A stretch of DNA of 64,000 bases from CAZYBG01 sp964645155 (GCA_964645155.1 CAZYBG010000004.1:12306-76305), one strand, 5' to 3'. Counted from the first letter of the stretch, positions 47,743 to 56,616 are shown. Numbers and translations are program-made. The notes: generated from the letters alone by a model not told the origin.

Positions 47743-48231
47743 TCAGGCGGCTTCGCGGTTCAGCGTGCTTTCCGCGAGACCAGTCAGCTTCTTGTCAGCC
47801 GCGTATTCCTGATCAAGGTTCTTCTGCATCAGGTCGGCCACCTTCTTGTGACCGAGATGCTTGGCCCAGGCGATGATCGTGCCGTAACGCGTGATCTCGT
47901 AATGTTCGACCGCCTGCGCCGAAGCGATCATGCCGGCATCGAGGGCGTCCGCATCCTCGGTCTCGTCCATGATCGACTTGGCCTCCTTCAGGATGCCCTC
48001 GATCGCCTCGCACTTCTCGCCGCGCTTGGCCATGCCAAGCTCGTCCATCGCCGTTTCGAGGTTCTCGACCTGCTGCCGGGTTTCCTCGACATGGGTCTCG
48101 AGCGCCCGGCGGAGTTCCTCGGAATCCGCCTTCTTCGCCATCTTCGGCAGTTCCTTCAGGATCTGCTTCTCGGCGTAGTAGATGTCCTTGATCATGTGCG
48201 CGAGCAGGTCGCTCAGGTTCTTGACGGCCAT
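47743..48231 (-). CDS. YciE-type ferritin-like protein (DUF892)
   Basis: The 162-residue, mostly helical protein starts with LLAHMIKDIYYAEKQILKELPKM, the hallmark of YciE/YciF proteins. Acidic and histidine residues (for example E in IYYAEKQ and E in VEHYE) could form the di-iron site of a ferritin-like four-helix bundle. The family is linked with stress responses. It stands alone between the serine hydrolase and fabI genes. Confidence 0.88.
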   Translation of the reverse strand: MAVKNLSDLLAHMIKDIYYAEKQILKELPKMAKKADSEELRRALETHVEETRQQVENLETAMDELGMAKRGEKCEAIEGILKEAKSIMDETEDADALDAGMIASAQAVEHYEITRYGTIIAWAKHLGHKKVADLMQKNLDQEYAADKKLTGLAESTLNREAA

Positions 48232-48325
48232 CGGCTTTCTCCCGGATCAGATGCGGCGCACTCGCTGCGCCGCTGCCCCGCGGAAACGCCGTCATCGGGC
48301 ACGCGGTTCCCGGGGCCCCGGGCCC

Positions 48326-49114
48326 TCAGAGGTTCTCGGGCTGCGGCATGCCGAGGACGTGGTACCCCCCGTCGACGAGAATGATCTCGCCCGTGGTGCA
48401 GCGCCCGTAGTCCGAGGCAAGGTAGACCGCCGTGCCGCCGATCGCCTCGAGCGTCGCGTTGGCGCGCAGCGGCGCGTTCGCCTCGGTCAGCCGGAAGGTC
48501 TTCCGCGCGCCGCCGATCGCCGCGCCGGCAAGGGTCTTCATCGGCCCGGGCGAGATCGCGTTGACGCGGATGCCGTCCGGCCCGAGATCATTGGCGAGGT
48601 AGCGCACCGCGCTTTCAAGCGCAGCCTTCGCGACGCCCATCACGTTGTAGTAGGGCGTGACGCGGTTCGACCCCTGATAGGTCAGCGTCAGAAGCGTGCC
48701 GCCGTTCGGCATCAGCGGCGCGGCGCGGCGCGCCACGTCGATGAAGGAGAAGCACGAGATGCAGAGCGAGGTCTTGAAGTTCTCGCGCGTGGTGTTGATG
48801 AACCGCCCTGTCAGCTCGTTCCTGTCGGAATAGGCGATGGCGTGGACGACGAAGTCGATGGTGCCCCATTCGTCCCGCAGCCGGCGGAACGCGGCATCGA
48901 GCGAGGCGTCGTCCATGACGTCGACATCGACCAGCAGCGACGAGCCGATCGAGGCGGCGAGCGGCTCGACCCGGCTGCCGAACGCCTCGCCCTGATACGA
49001 AAAGGCAAGCTCTGCGCCTTCGGCCGACATCGCGCGCGCTATGCCCCAGGCGATCGAGCGGTCATTCGCGACGCCCATGATGAGCCCGCGCTTGCCCTGC
49101 ATCAGGTTGGCCAT
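48326..49114 (-). CDS. fabI: Enoyl-[acyl-carrier-protein] reductase
   Basis: FabI makes the last reduction of each fatty acid elongation cycle with NADH. The 262-residue short-chain-dehydrogenase-like protein shows GVANDRSIAWGIA (cofactor loop) and the Y-x6-K pair in YYNVMGVAKAALE. The ATG is at 49114, 10 bases after the fabB stop. It is the triclosan-type target. It is last in a fabA-fabB-fabI operon. Confidence 0.95.
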   Translation of the reverse strand: MANLMQGKRGLIMGVANDRSIAWGIARAMSAEGAELAFSYQGEAFGSRVEPLAASIGSSLLVDVDVMDDASLDAAFRRLRDEWGTIDFVVHAIAYSDRNELTGRFINTTRENFKTSLCISCFSFIDVARRAAPLMPNGGTLLTLTYQGSNRVTPYYNVMGVAKAALESAVRYLANDLGPDGIRVNAISPGPMKTLAGAAIGGARKTFRLTEANAPLRANATLEAIGGTAVYLASDYGRCTTGEIILVDGGYHVLGMPQPENL

Positions 49115-49124
49115 GGATCCCCTC

Positions 49125-50351
49125 TCAGTCGTCGAACCGGGACAGCGCGAGGATCGCGTTGGTACCGCCGAAGCCGAAGCTGTTAGAAAGAATCGTGTCG
49201 TGTTCGACGCCGTCGCGGCGCGTGGTGACGATCTCGTCAGGGGAGAGCGCGGGGTCAAGCGTCTGCACGTTGGCCGAGGCGGCGATGTAGCCGCCCCGCA
49301 TCATCAGGAGCGAATAGATCGCCTCCTGCACGCCGGTCGCGCCAAGCGAGTGGCCGGTCAGCGACTTGGTCGAGGATACCGGTGGGGTCTTGCCGGCGCC
49401 GAAGACGGCGCGGATCGCCTCGACCTCGCCCACGTCGCCCACGGGCGTCGAGGTGCCGTGCGTGTTGATGTAGGTGACCCGCCGGTTGCCAACCGTCGAG
49501 AGCGCGACGCGCATCGCGCGCTCGCGCCCGCTGCCGCCGGGTGCGACCATGTCGTAGCCGTCCGACGTCGCGCCATAGCCGGTGACCTCGGCGTAGATCC
49601 TCGCGCCGCGGGCCCTGGCATGCTCGAGTTCCTCGAGCACCACCACCCCGCCGCCGCCGGCGATGACGAAGCCGTCGCGGCTGACGTCGTAGGGGCGCGA
49701 GGCGGTCGCGGGACTGTCGTTGTACTTCGAGGACATCGCCCCCATCGCGTCGAACAGGCACGACAGCGTCCAGTCGAGCTCCTCGCCGCCGCCGGCGAAC
49801 ACGATGTCCTGCTTGCCCCACTGGATCATCTCGGTGCCGTTGCCGATGCAGTGCGCCGAGGTCGAGCAGGCCGAGGTGATCGAGTAGTTCACGCCCTGGA
49901 TGCGGAACGGCGTCGCCAGGCAGGCCGAGTTCGTGGACGACATGCCCTTGGTCACCGAGAACGGCCCGATCCGCTTGGGGCTGCCGGTCTCGCGGACGAT
50001 GTTGTGGGCGCGGAAGAACGACTTGGTCGACGGGCCGCCCGACCCCATGATGAGGCCGGTGCGCTCGTTCGACACCTCGGTCTCGGTCAGGCCGCTGTCG
50101 GCGATCGCCTGTTCCATCGCGATGAAGTTGTAGGCCGCGCCATCGCCCATGAACCTCAGGTCGCGCTTGTCGATCCGGTCTTCCAGCACGATCTTTGGCG
50201 CGCCATGGACACGGCAACGAAAGCCGTGTTCGGCGTAGTCGGGGGCGAACACGATGCCCGACTTGCCCTCGCGAAGGGAGGTGTCGACCTCCTCAGCCGA
50301 ATTGCCGATCGAGGAGACGATGCCGATCCCGGTAATGACGACACGGCGCAT
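49125..50351 (-). CDS. fabB: 3-oxoacyl-[acyl-carrier-protein] synthase I
   Basis: A 408-residue condensing enzyme. The nucleophile cysteine lies in SACSTSAHC, and the two histidines in THGTSTPVGD and GHSLGATG. Paired with FabA it elongates cis-3-decenoyl-ACP, thus making unsaturated fatty acids. The ATG is at 50351, 14 bases after the fabA stop. The length is typical. Confidence 0.94.
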   Translation of the reverse strand: MRRVVITGIGIVSSIGNSAEEVDTSLREGKSGIVFAPDYAEHGFRCRVHGAPKIVLEDRIDKRDLRFMGDGAAYNFIAMEQAIADSGLTETEVSNERTGLIMGSGGPSTKSFFRAHNIVRETGSPKRIGPFSVTKGMSSTNSACLATPFRIQGVNYSITSACSTSAHCIGNGTEMIQWGKQDIVFAGGGEELDWTLSCLFDAMGAMSSKYNDSPATASRPYDVSRDGFVIAGGGGVVVLEELEHARARGARIYAEVTGYGATSDGYDMVAPGGSGRERAMRVALSTVGNRRVTYINTHGTSTPVGDVGEVEAIRAVFGAGKTPPVSSTKSLTGHSLGATGVQEAIYSLLMMRGGYIAASANVQTLDPALSPDEIVTTRRDGVEHDTILSNSFGFGGTNAILALSRFDD

Positions 50352-50365
50352 GGTCACTTCACTCC

Positions 50366-50878
50366 TCACTCGGCGGCCGTGGCCAGCCCCACCTTCATGT
50401 CCTTCACCAGATAGATGGTCTCCCCGTCGGCTTCCACCCGGCCGTCGGCGACGCCCATCTTCAGGCGGCGGTCGATGACCCGGGTGAAGTCGACGAAATA
50501 GCGGATCATCGTGCGGTCCGGGCGAACCATGGCCTTGAGCTGCACCTCGCCCACGCCGAGCGCGAAGCCCTGGCCCTGCCAGCCGCGCCAGCCGAGGTTG
50601 AAGCCGGTCAGCTGCCACAGGCCGTCGAGCCCGAGGCAGCCGGGCATCACCGGATTGCCCGGAAAGTGACATTCAAAGAACCACAGGTCCGGCCGGATGT
50701 CGAACTCGGCCACGACATGGCCCTTGCCATGTTCGCCCCTGTCGGCCGAGATGTCGGTGATCCGGTCCATCATCAGCATTGGCGGCAGGGGAAGCTGCGC
50801 ATTGCCCGGCCCGAAAAGCTCGCCACGGGCGCAGGCCAGCAGGGCGTCCCTGTCGAAGCTTGTCGGAAAATCGGCCAT
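50366..50878 (-). CDS. fabA: 3-hydroxydecanoyl-[acyl-carrier-protein] dehydratase/isomerase
   Basis: FabA dehydrates 3-hydroxydecanoyl-ACP and isomerises the double bond, the branch point to unsaturated fatty acids. The 170-residue protein has the active-site histidine in FECHFPGNPVMPGCLGLDG and the matching aspartate in the same stretch. It is the first gene of the fabA-fabB-fabI operon and is divergent from irr. Confidence 0.95.
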   Translation of the reverse strand: MADFPTSFDRDALLACARGELFGPGNAQLPLPPMLMMDRITDISADRGEHGKGHVVAEFDIRPDLWFFECHFPGNPVMPGCLGLDGLWQLTGFNLGWRGWQGQGFALGVGEVQLKAMVRPDRTMIRYFVDFTRVIDRRLKMGVADGRVEADGETIYLVKDMKVGLATAAE

Positions 50879-50989
50879 AAGGCCCCGCCCTCCGCTCGTT
50901 TTCCGTTCCGAACCCGTCTACCACCCTGGTCCGCGCGCGTGCAAGCCTGCCACCGGCAGGGCCAGCGGTGCGGTGATGGCCGTTTCTGA

Positions 50990-51019
50990 TTGAAAAGCTA
51001 GGCTTTCAGGCTCTATATA
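50990..51019 (+). promoter_or_regulatory. Putative irr promoter with an imperfect operator palindrome
   Basis: TTGAAA (50990-50995) and TATATA (51014-51019), 18 bases apart, resemble a sigma-70 promoter for irr, with the start codon 31 bases downstream. The 18 bases at 50991-51008 form an imperfect palindrome (14 of 18 positions symmetric), TGAAA...TTTCA, across the spacer. It could be an autoregulatory site. The proposal is from sequence alone. Confidence 0.4.
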
Positions 51020-51050
51020 CGCGGCAGACTTGGGATTGGCCGCCAGAGGC

Positions 51051-51467
51051 ATGAGACGCGAAGCAGAGATCAGGGGCGCGGCGTGGCTCGCGCAGGCGGA
51101 CCTGCGGCCGACCCGGCAGCGGATCGCCCTCGCCACGCTGCTGGTCGGCGACGGCAAGGACCGCCACGTGACGGCGGAAAGCCTGTACGAGGCCGCCTGC
51201 GCCGCAGGCGGGAAGGTATCGCTTGCCACCGTCTACAACACGCTCCGCGCGTTCTGCGATGCCGGCCTGATGTCGGAGATCACCGTCGATGGGACGAAGA
51301 GCTACTTCGACACGCGGATCGACGATCACCCCCATTTCTATTGGGAAGACACCGCGGAACTCACCGATGCGCCTGCGGCGGAACTCGAGATCTCGCGCCT
51401 GCCCGAGGCACCCGCCGGTGCCGAGGTCTCGCGCGTCGACGTGGTGATCCGCTTGCGGCGGACCTGA
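51051..51467 (+). CDS. irr: Iron response regulator Irr (Fur family)
   Basis: The 138-residue protein has the Fur-family winged helix (LRPTRQRIALATLL, then the recognition segment SLATVYNTLRAFCDAGLM) and an Irr-type dimer domain (YFDTRIDDHPHFYWED). Irr represses or activates iron- and haem-linked genes in alphaproteobacteria. An HHH-type haem site is reduced here to DDHPHFYW, and the N-terminal haem-regulatory motif seen in Bradyrhizobium is absent, as in Rhodobacterales. It is divergent from fabA. Confidence 0.85.
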   Translation: MRREAEIRGAAWLAQADLRPTRQRIALATLLVGDGKDRHVTAESLYEAACAAGGKVSLATVYNTLRAFCDAGLMSEITVDGTKSYFDTRIDDHPHFYWEDTAELTDAPAAELEISRLPEAPAGAEVSRVDVVIRLRRT

Positions 51468-51471
51468 CGGC

Positions 51472-52347
51472 CTAAAGCAGCAGCTCGCCCTGCATCAGGA
51501 GATGCGCCCGGCCGGCGATGCGGACACCGGTGATCGCGTCCCGCGGGCCGATGACCTCGACCGCAGCCGAGCCGGGGCGCCCCATCCAGTGCCCCTGCTC
51601 GGCGATGTAGCGCGGCGCGTCGATCAGGCCGTGCCGCCAGAGATAGGCCGCTGCCGCGCCGGTCGCCGAGCCGGTGAACGCATCCTCGGGCGGCGACGGC
51701 GCCTCCATCATCAGGCGCGAGAACGTCCGGCCCTGCGGCGTCGCCCCCCGGAGCGTGACGAGGAACGGCTCCATTACGTCGTGGGCCGCCCCGTCGAACT
51801 GCGCGCGGAACCGGTCCAGCGCGAGGACATCGAGCCGCGCGCTGGCCAGCGCCTTGTGGTCGCGCACCACCGCGATGCAGAACGGAAGGCCGGTCGAGAC
51901 GATCTGCGGCGTAACCACGAAGTCGCCTGGCGAAAGGCCGGTCACGTCGGCCACGATGCTTTCCGGCACCATCTCGCCGAAGTGCGGGGCGACCTGCGTC
52001 ATGGTGATCAGGCCGTCGGCAATCGCGACCGGTACGTTTCCCGATCCGGTCTCGAGCACCGTCCGGCCGCCGTTCACCATGCCCCGGGCAGCCAGCGAGG
52101 CCACCGTCGCGAGGGTCGGGTGCCCGGCGAAGGGAATTTCGGTCCGCGCGATGAAATATCGGACCTTCCAGTCCGCCACCGCCGACGACCCGACGAATGT
52201 GCATTCCGTAAGTCCGGTCTCGCGGACGAAGGCCCTGCAGGTCTCGGCATCGAGCGCGCCGCCATCATGGACGACGGCGCAGCCGTTGCCGCCGAAGGGC
52301 CGGTCGCTGAAGGCGTCGACCCAGTCGACCGGATAGGCCCGCTGCAC
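51472..52347 (-). CDS. PhzF-family isomerase-like protein
   Basis: A 291-residue protein with the two-lobed PhzF fold: WVDAFSDRPFGGNGCAVV near the start, the catalytic glutamate in LTECTF, PFAGHPTLAT, and SATGAAAAYLW. Phenazine genes are absent, so it is one of the many PhzF relatives of unknown substrate that isomerise or epimerise small molecules. It is convergent with irr; only 4 bases separate the two genes. Confidence 0.88.
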   Translation of the reverse strand: MQRAYPVDWVDAFSDRPFGGNGCAVVHDGGALDAETCRAFVRETGLTECTFVGSSAVADWKVRYFIARTEIPFAGHPTLATVASLAARGMVNGGRTVLETGSGNVPVAIADGLITMTQVAPHFGEMVPESIVADVTGLSPGDFVVTPQIVSTGLPFCIAVVRDHKALASARLDVLALDRFRAQFDGAAHDVMEPFLVTLRGATPQGRTFSRLMMEAPSPPEDAFTGSATGAAAAYLWRHGLIDAPRYIAEQGHWMGRPGSAAVEVIGPRDAITGVRIAGRAHLLMQGELLL

Positions 52348-52355
52348 GGGGCGGC

Positions 52356-52583
52356 TCAGTGCGCGCTGACCGGCGCAAGGTCATGCTGACGGGCAAGCGC
52401 AAAGGCAAGACTGCGGTCGCGGACGAGGGCGAGCCGCTCGCCGTTCTCGTCATGGACGGCATAGAGCGTCGACAGCCCGGCGGCCTGGCGCCGGACCTGC
52501 TCCGGCAGGTCTACGACGGCGATCGGCCGGACATAGACGATCCGCTCGGTCGTCTCCGGCCCGAAATCATACATGGTATCCAT
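52356..52583 (-). CDS. DUF1150 protein
   Basis: A 75-residue cytoplasmic protein (RIVYVRPIAVVDLPE, then LYAVHDENGERLALV) that matches the DUF1150 family. In alphaproteobacteria it often follows a small heat-shock gene, as here: the hsp20 stop lies 13 bases upstream. The function is unknown; co-regulation with heat shock is likely. Confidence 0.75.
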   Translation of the reverse strand: MDTMYDFGPETTERIVYVRPIAVVDLPEQVRRQAAGLSTLYAVHDENGERLALVRDRSLAFALARQHDLAPVSAH

Positions 52584-52596
52584 TGCCCGAACCTCC

Positions 52597-53010
52597 TCAG
52601 CCCTTTCTGATCTTGATCGTCTGCATCACGGTCTCTTCCTCGGCACGGGCGAGGTCGATGTGCAGCAGGCCGTTCTCCATCACCGCGCCACTGATCTCCA
52701 CGCCGTCCGCCAGAACGAAGCTGCGCTGAAACGCGCGCGCAGCGATGCCGCGGTGCAGGAAGACGCGATCCTGTTCGTCGGTTCCGCCGCGACCCCGCAC
52801 CACAAGCTGGCGGTCCTCCAGCGTGATCGACAGATCGTCCTCGCCGAAGCCCGCCACGGCCAGCGTGATGCGATAGGCACGCTCGCTGGTCTGCTCGATG
52901 TTGAAGGGCGGGTAGCCGTCAGAGCCGGCCTTCGCCGTCCGCTCGACGAGACGTTCCAGTTGCTCGAACCCGAGAAGGAACGGGTAGGAACCGAAAGTCA
53001 GTTTTGTCAT
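52597..53010 (-). CDS. Small heat-shock protein, Hsp20 family
   Basis: A 137-residue alpha-crystallin-type chaperone. It has the short N-terminal region YPFLLGFEQLERL, the core FNIEQTSERAYRITLAVAGF, ITLEDRQLVVRG and the VMENGLLHIDL strand. Such proteins bind unfolding proteins during heat stress. The ribosome binding site AAGGA lies inside a hairpin just upstream (53016-53035), which predicts thermal control of translation. DUF1150 follows in the same operon. Confidence 0.92.
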   Translation of the reverse strand: MTKLTFGSYPFLLGFEQLERLVERTAKAGSDGYPPFNIEQTSERAYRITLAVAGFGEDDLSITLEDRQLVVRGRGGTDEQDRVFLHRGIAARAFQRSFVLADGVEISGAVMENGLLHIDLARAEEETVMQTIKIRKG

Positions 53011-53015
53011 CTGGC

Positions 53016-53035
53016 AAGTCCTTTAGAAGCGACTT
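53016..53035 (-). promoter_or_regulatory. ROSE-like RNA thermometer hairpin before hsp20
   Basis: On the transcript, AAGUC-G-CUU-CUA-AAG-GACUU folds into a stem with one bulged G, and the UCGCU segment pairs with the ribosome binding site AAGGA eight bases before AUG. This is the U(U/C)GCU feature of ROSE elements, known before small heat-shock genes in alphaproteobacteria. Confidence 0.7.
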
Positions 53036-53214
53036 TGCGTTCGGGGCCCCGCAGGCGGCAGCCACATCGCGGATATGGTGCGGCGACGAAGGCGGGACAA
53101 GGGCAGGACTCCCCCGCCCGCCGCGCTGCCCAATCTTTGCGCAGGCCGGTTGAGGCGCTAGAGTGCGGAACAGTCTTTCCTTGCCCCCGCGACTCGGGGC
53201 CCCTGCGGGCAATC

Positions 53215-53433
53215 ATGAACGCACCGACCGAGATGGAAGCCGAGGACGTGCTGCGCGTGCAGCTCGAGGTCCTCCGACGCGAGCACCGCGACCTTGACCA
53301 CGCGATCCAGGCGCTGGAGGAATCCGGCCGGGCCGATCAACTGTCGCTGCGGCGGCTGAAGAAGCAGAAGCTGATGCTCAAGGATCGGATCGCGATCATC
53401 GAGGATCGGCTCACGCCGGACATCATCGCCTGA
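53215..53433 (+). CDS. DUF465 (YdcH-like) small protein
   Basis: The 72-residue, highly charged protein forms a helical hairpin: VQLEVLRREHRDLDHAIQALE and a second helix LSLRRLKKQKLMLKDRIAIIE. This is the DUF465 pattern (LKKQKLxLKDxI). The role is not known. It is a separate small gene, too short for a long open frame, with ATG at 53215. Neighbours are hsp20 (divergent) and purE. Confidence 0.82.
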   Translation: MNAPTEMEAEDVLRVQLEVLRREHRDLDHAIQALEESGRADQLSLRRLKKQKLMLKDRIAIIEDRLTPDIIA

Positions 53434-53550
53434 GCTGCCGCGCCGCGATCGCCATGATGTCGCGGTCGCCAGGACCGGCGCCCCGCGCCGCCTTGCCCCG
53501 GTCGAGCGAGCGGCTATAGAGACGAAGGCACAGCCGGAGAGGGCGCGCGG

Positions 53551-54036
53551 ATGACCCCAGCGATCGGCATCATCATGGGCAGCCAGTCCGACTGGGTGAC
53601 GATGAAGGAGGCTGCGCGCCTCCTCGACGATCTCGGCGTGCCTTACGAAGCGCGGATCGTCTCGGCCCACCGCACGCCGGACCGGCTCTGGGAGTACGGC
53701 CGCACCGCGGTCGAGCGAGGTCTCAGGGCGATCATCGCCGGCGCGGGCGGTGCGGCGCACCTGCCCGGCATGATCGCCTCGAAGACGAGGCTGCCGGTGA
53801 TCGGCGTGCCGGTCGAGACGAAGGCGCTGGGCGGGCTCGACAGCCTCTACTCCATCGTGCAGATGCCGAAGGGCTATCCGGTCGCGACGATGGCGATCGG
53901 GGTGGCGGGCGCCGCCAATGCCGCGCTGATGGCGGCCGCGATCCTCGCGCTTTCGGACGCGGACCTTGCCCGACGCCTCGAGGCCTGGCGCGCGGCGCTC
54001 ACCGACGCGATCCCGGAAACGCCCGAAGATGCGTGA
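53551..54036 (+). CDS. purE: N5-carboxyaminoimidazole ribonucleotide mutase
   Basis: The 161-residue PurE converts N5-CAIR to CAIR in purine synthesis. Motifs include IIMGSQSDWVTMKEA and AGAGGAAHLPGMIASKT. It overlaps purK by 8 bases, and the two act in sequence on the same intermediate. The length is normal. Confidence 0.95.
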   Translation: MTPAIGIIMGSQSDWVTMKEAARLLDDLGVPYEARIVSAHRTPDRLWEYGRTAVERGLRAIIAGAGGAAHLPGMIASKTRLPVIGVPVETKALGGLDSLYSIVQMPKGYPVATMAIGVAGAANAALMAAAILALSDADLARRLEAWRAALTDAIPETPEDA

Positions 54037-55102
54037 TGCGCTGCCTGCCGGCCGCGTGATCGGCATCCTCGGCGGCGGCCAACTCGGCCGCATGCTGTCG
54101 GTCGCCGCGGCCCGGCTCGGCTACCGGACGCATGTCTACGACCCGGCGCCCGAGCCGCCGGCCGGCGATGTGGCCTTCCAGGCCACGGCGGCGGGCTACG
54201 ACGACCGCGCCGCGCTCGCGGCGTTCGCGGCATCGGTCGATGTCGTGACCTACGAGTTCGAGAACGTGCCGGTCGCCGCGGTCGAGGCGATCGCCGGCGC
54301 GGTGCCTGTCCGCCCCGGCATCGGCGCGCTTGCGACAAGCCAGGACCGGCTGGCGGAGAAGGAATTCCTTGCCGGGCTTGGTTTCGCCGTCGCCCCCTTC
54401 GCCCGGGTCGATACTGCCGGCGACCTCGCCGGCGCGCTGCTCGCGACCGGCATGCCCGCCATCCTGAAGACCCGCCGCCTCGGCTATGACGGCAAGGGCC
54501 AGGCCCGGATCGAGAGGCCCGCAGACACCGAGCCTGCGTTTCAGGCCATGCGGGGCGCGCCGGCGCTCCTCGAAGGCTTCGTCGATTTCACCCGCGAGAT
54601 CTCGGTCATCGCGGCCCGTTCGCTCGCCGGCGAGGTTGTCGCCTATGATCCGGGCGAGAACGTGCACGAGGGCGGCATCCTGCGGACCACGACGGTACCG
54701 GCGCGGATCGTGCCCGAGATGCGCAACGCGGCCATACTTGCGGCGGGGCGGATCCTCAACGCGCTCGACTATGTCGGCGTCATCGGGATCGAGTTCTTCA
54801 TCACCCACCGCGGCCTCGTCATCAACGAATTCGCGCCACGGGTGCACAACTCCGGCCACTGGACGCAGAACGGCTGCATCGTCGACCAGTTCGAACAGCA
54901 CATCCGCGCGATTGCCGGCTGGCCGCTCGGCGACGGCCATCGCCTCGCCGATGTGACGATGGAAAACCTGATCGGCGACGACATCGCCCGATTGCCGGCG
55001 CTGGCGGCGGATGCCGGCGCTGCGATCCATCTTTACGGCAAGGCCGAGGCGCGCCCGGGCCGCAAGATGGGCCACGTCAACCGCGCGGTCCCGCGCGGCT
55101 GA
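54029..55102 (+). CDS. purK: N5-carboxyaminoimidazole ribonucleotide synthetase
   Basis: The 357-residue ATP-grasp enzyme makes N5-CAIR from AIR, bicarbonate and ATP. Motifs are GGGQLGRMLSVAA, TYEFENVP, LKTRRLGYDGKGQ, EFFITHRGLVINEFAPRVHNSGHWT. The ATG overlaps the end of purE. Convergent with the threonine aldolase gene; 15 bases separate the two. Confidence 0.95.
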   Translation: MRDALPAGRVIGILGGGQLGRMLSVAAARLGYRTHVYDPAPEPPAGDVAFQATAAGYDDRAALAAFAASVDVVTYEFENVPVAAVEAIAGAVPVRPGIGALATSQDRLAEKEFLAGLGFAVAPFARVDTAGDLAGALLATGMPAILKTRRLGYDGKGQARIERPADTEPAFQAMRGAPALLEGFVDFTREISVIAARSLAGEVVAYDPGENVHEGGILRTTTVPARIVPEMRNAAILAAGRILNALDYVGVIGIEFFITHRGLVINEFAPRVHNSGHWTQNGCIVDQFEQHIRAIAGWPLGDGHRLADVTMENLIGDDIARLPALAADAGAAIHLYGKAEARPGRKMGHVNRAVPRG

Positions 55103-55117
55103 GCACGAGTCGGGCCG

Positions 55118-56164
55118 TCAACCCGCCATCAACGCGAGAAACCGGTCGACACTCGCCTCGCTCGCCGACCAGTCGGTCACCAGCCGCGCGGTCAGGCGCT
55201 CCTCGTCCGCCCCATCGAGGCCGCCCGACCAGAGGTAGTACCTCGCCCCCGCCTCGTGCAGCCGCCGGTGCGTCGCGCGGGGCCAGTCGGCAAATACGAT
55301 GTTGGCCTCGGGCTCGAAGCAGAACGCCACGTCGGGCCGCTGCCGCAGCCCGCGGACCAGCCGGGCGCACGCGGTGTTCGCCTGGCGCGCGAGATCGAGC
55401 CAGAGGTCGTCCTCGAGATAGGCCGACATCTGCGCCGAAAGATACCGGTGCTTCGAGAAGAGATGCGCGCCGCGCTTTCGCCGAAGCTCGAACTCCCACG
55501 CCAAGGCAGGGTCGAAGATGATCGCCGCCTCGACCCCCATCAGGCCGTTCTTGGTGCCACCGAAGCTGACGGCGTCGACACCGGCCTTCCACGTCATCTC
55601 GGCCGGCGTGCAGCCGAGCGCGGCGAGCGCGTTCGCAAAGCGCGCGCCATCCATGTGCACCGGGAGCCCGAAATCCTTCGCCACCGCCGTCAGCGCACGG
55701 AGCTCGGCAAGCGAATGGACCGTGCCCTTCTCCGTCGCCTGGGTGATCGTCACCGGCCCGCGCTGCGGGCCGTGAACGCCGCGCGTCTCCTCGCCCGACA
55801 CCGCAAGGCGCAGGCCCCCGGGCGTCATCTTGCCGTCGGTGACGTCGACGAGCGTCAGCTTCGCGCCGCCGGTGAAGAACTCGGGCGCGGCGCATTCATC
55901 CTCGTGGACATGCGCGACGCGGGCGCAGAACACCGTCTGCCACGGCTTCGCCAGCGTCGCGAGCAGCAGCGCGTTCGCCGCCGTGCCGGTCGCGACGAGG
56001 TAGACGGCCGCATCGGGCGCCTCGAAGGCCAGGCGAAGCTTCTCCCGCACCCCCTCCATCCAGGGATCGGCGCCATAGGGCATCGCATAGCCTTCATTGG
56101 CGCGCGCCAGAGCCTCCATCACCTTGGGATGGACGGGCCCGGCATTGTCCGAGGCGAAGTTCAT
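55118..56164 (-). CDS. ltaE: Low-specificity L-threonine aldolase
   Basis: A 348-residue PLP enzyme that splits L-threonine or allo-threonine into glycine and acetaldehyde. The cofactor lysine is in FGGTKNG, and HMDGARFANALA is typical of the family. The ATG overlaps the stop of the upstream ycgN-like gene (ATGA). The length is typical. Confidence 0.9.
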   Translation of the reverse strand: MNFASDNAGPVHPKVMEALARANEGYAMPYGADPWMEGVREKLRLAFEAPDAAVYLVATGTAANALLLATLAKPWQTVFCARVAHVHEDECAAPEFFTGGAKLTLVDVTDGKMTPGGLRLAVSGEETRGVHGPQRGPVTITQATEKGTVHSLAELRALTAVAKDFGLPVHMDGARFANALAALGCTPAEMTWKAGVDAVSFGGTKNGLMGVEAAIIFDPALAWEFELRRKRGAHLFSKHRYLSAQMSAYLEDDLWLDLARQANTACARLVRGLRQRPDVAFCFEPEANIVFADWPRATHRRLHEAGARYYLWSGGLDGADEERLTARLVTDWSASEASVDRFLALMAG

Positions 56165-56616
56165 GCCAGGTCCTCGATGATGTGATCCTCCCAGTCGTCG
56201 ACCGCCACCTCCCATTCCGGGATCGTCCAGTCGCGCACCGATATGCCGGCCCGGTGCACGCTTTCCGGATCGCCCGAGACGAGCGGGTGCCAGCCCTCGA
56301 GTGGCCGCCCCTCATGCAGCAGCCGGTAGGCGCAGGTCGCCGGCATCCAGTAGGCGATCTTGCCGATGTTCGCCGGCGTGAGCACCACGCATTCGGGTAC
56401 CAGCGTCTTGCGGATCTCGTAATTGCCGCAGCGGCAGCTTTCCGAGTCGAGAAGGCGGCAGGCGATCCGCGTGAAGGCGATCTCGCCGGTATCGGCGTCT
56501 TCGAGCTTGTTGAGGCAGCACTTGCCGCAGCCGTCGCAGAGCGCCTCCCATTCCTCGGCCGTCATCCGGCCGAGCGGAACGGTCTCCCAGAAGCGGGGGC
56601 GGAGCGGGCGGGCCAT
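56161..56616 (-). CDS. YcgN-family cysteine cluster protein (UPF0260)
   Basis: The 151-residue protein has the CxxCxxCC pattern CDGCGKCC and later cysteines in ACRLLDSESCRCGNY and CAYRLL, suggesting a metal or iron-sulfur site. The WETVPLGRMTAEEWEALCDGCG start is characteristic of YcgN. The function is unknown. It overlaps ltaE by 4 bases. Confidence 0.88.
   Translation of the reverse strand: MARPLRPRFWETVPLGRMTAEEWEALCDGCGKCCLNKLEDADTGEIAFTRIACRLLDSESCRCGNYEIRKTLVPECVVLTPANIGKIAYWMPATCAYRLLHEGRPLEGWHPLVSGDPESVHRAGISVRDWTIPEWEVAVDDWEDHIIEDLA

Noticed and set aside
51472..52347. Phenazine biosynthesis cluster, because of the PhzF-like gene
   Set aside because: No other phz gene is present; PhzF relatives of unknown function are common alone.
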